From Candidatus Heimdallarchaeota archaeon (lineage in GTDB: Archaea; Asgardarchaeota; Heimdallarchaeia; JABLTI01), in the NCBI GenBank assembly GCA_030671945.1, contig DAOVHJ010000188.1, forward strand, positions 1 through 5,484: a stretch of 5,484 bases of DNA. Direction: 5' to 3'. The notes beneath the pieces are model-generated. The model saw only the letters and a list, made by a program, of their open reading frames with translations, ran no database searches and was not told where the DNA came from. Both the position numbers and the translations under genes were made by a program. Numbering within the stretch: position 1 is the stretch's first letter; each line of letters opens with the position of its first letter. Of the stretch, positions 4,664 to 5,484 are shown piece after piece.

Positions 4664-5484
4664 TTAGAGAAAACCGTCTTCTACATCTTTTACAAGTTTA
4701 GATCCTGCTTTTATCCAGTCATCTGTTGCATCACTGAAAATCCTTTCCGCTCTTATGTTTGCTTCTTTCAATATTTCATCTGTATTAATTGATACGAATT
4801 CGTTGTTTTTGATGATCATTTTACCATTAATTATTACATTCTCAACTTCATATCCTGTTGAAGAGTAAACCAAATTTGGAATGTAATTTCTAAATGGTTT
4901 TGAAACTACAGGTGCAAGATTCAGAGCATTCAGATTAACCATTATGATATCAGCTTGTTTTCCAACCTCTAGTGTTCCTATTTTTTTATCAAGTCCAAGA
5001 ATTTGGGCGCCACCTACTGTTGCTACTTGTAGCACTTCCCAAGCTGGTAGAACCGTTGGATCTTTCATAATTACCTTTGTAAGATTACTTATTGTTCGCA
5101 TTTCACAAAACATATTATGCAACCCAGGTCCGGGAGCTTGATCAGAACCAATACCTACCTTGCCACCTAAAGCCACAAAGTGACCAACAGGTGGAACTAT
5201 TCCATCAATCATGCTAATAGAACTAGGACAACCAACCATTTTCGCTCCCCTTTTAACCATGAGTGCTCTTTCAGCTTCACTTGTGTCGTGGCAATGAGCG
5301 CCAATGAGATTCTCATCCAATAGCTCATTTTTGTCAAGAATTTTTACAGTTGAAGCATCCTTTCCAAATCTCTCAGTAATTTGTAGTCTTTCTCGTTGTC
5401 CTTGAGCAACATGAATATGAATACCGCTTTCTCTTCTCTTTGCTTCTTCTTGTATGCTCTTTAGTAATTCTAATGAAATCATAT
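4664..5484 (-). CDS. Amidohydrolase superfamily deaminase/hydrolase (N-terminus off the window)
   Basis: This is the C-terminal part of an ATZ/TRZ/SAH-deaminase-like amidohydrolase, a metal-dependent TIM-barrel enzyme that removes amino or other groups from ring compounds. About 272 residues are visible, numbered from the in-window Met at 5482, which is probably internal: family members have about 430-450 residues, and the N-terminal HxH metal motif is missing here. Seen in order are IHIHVAQ (21-27, metal His24), AHCHD (62-66, metal His63), CPSSISMIDGIVPPV (85-99), GIGSDQAPGPGLHNMF (110-125, metal Asp114), GGAQILGL (157-164), IGTLEVGKQADIIMV (168-182) and LVYSSTGYEVENVIINGK (204-221), the typical returning small beta domain. 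The residue three after the metal His is Gln27, where SAH/MTA deaminases and TrzN-like enzymes have catalytic Glu (HxxE). The substrate is undetermined, and classical adenosine-type deamination is less certain. No terminator is seen in the 19-base gap to the neighbour. Confidence 0.88.
   Translation of the reverse strand, partial: MISLELLKSIQEEAKRRESGIHIHVAQGQRERLQITERFGKDASTVKILDKNELLDENLIGAHCHDTSEAERALMVKRGAKMVGCPSSISMIDGIVPPVGHFVALGGKVGIGSDQAPGPGLHNMFCEMRTISNLTKVIMKDPTVLPAWEVLQVATVGGAQILGLDKKIGTLEVGKQADIIMVNLNALNLAPVVSKPFRNYIPNLVYSSTGYEVENVIINGKMIIKNNEFVSINTDEILKEANIRAERIFSDATDDWIKAGSKLVKDVEDGFL

Noticed and set aside
4944..5141. Plus-strand open frame opposite the amidohydrolase.
   Set aside because: It is antisense to conserved metal-site coding sequence, has no ribosome binding site, and is a shadow frame.
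1..5484. Mobile element, CRISPR array, tRNA or defence island.
   Set aside because: No transposase or integrase sequence, regularly spaced repeats, cloverleaf or recognisable defence protein was found. The only direct repeat noticed is the promoter-like pair.

Overview
The window is AT-rich, compact, intron-free prokaryotic DNA, most probably archaeal. The evidence for archaea is promoter-like purine-rich/TATA elements at archaeal spacing from gene starts, a mix of strong GAGG-type and absent Shine-Dalgarno sequences, and TTG/GTG starts. A short Cys-rich zinc-finger protein of eukaryote-like style and Lys/Ile/Asn-rich proteins make an Asgard-type archaeon my first guess. That is an inference from style; no taxonomic marker gene is present.

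Layout. The left edge (1-61, minus) may hold the start of a gene that runs out of the window. A 200-base divergent spacer with several small inverted repeats follows. Next come two plus-strand genes: a 99-residue zinc-binding protein (265-564) and a single-domain Old Yellow Enzyme family flavin oxidoreductase with a C-terminal four-cysteine Fe-S motif (653-1744). A perfect 10-bp hairpin at 1770-1797 separates this block from two minus-strand genes: a four-helix membrane protein (1806-2408) and, upstream of it, a PurF-like phosphoribosyltransferase (2465-3919). A 236-base divergent spacer (3920-4155) separates the PurF-like gene from a plus-strand two-helix membrane protein (4156-4644). That gene converges, 19 bases apart, on the 3' part of a minus-strand amidohydrolase (4664 to the right edge, N-terminus missing).

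Most notable content. The PurF-like protein keeps the PRPP-binding loop and the four cysteines expected to hold an Fe-S cluster. Its N-terminal glutaminase half has glycine where the catalytic cysteine should be, and it has also lost the usual glutamine-pocket motifs. It is therefore not an ordinary glutamine-dependent amidophosphoribosyltransferase. The same gene and the membrane-protein gene behind it are preceded by near-identical 37-base promoter-like elements (33 of 37 bases the same), which suggests shared control. A second TATA-like box inside an inverted repeat lies where it would give a leaderless PurF-like mRNA.

The genes do not form one obvious pathway. The PurF-like protein and the amidohydrolase could both touch nucleotide or nucleoside metabolism, but the sequence does not show this. 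No tRNA, rRNA, CRISPR array, insertion sequence or integrase was seen.
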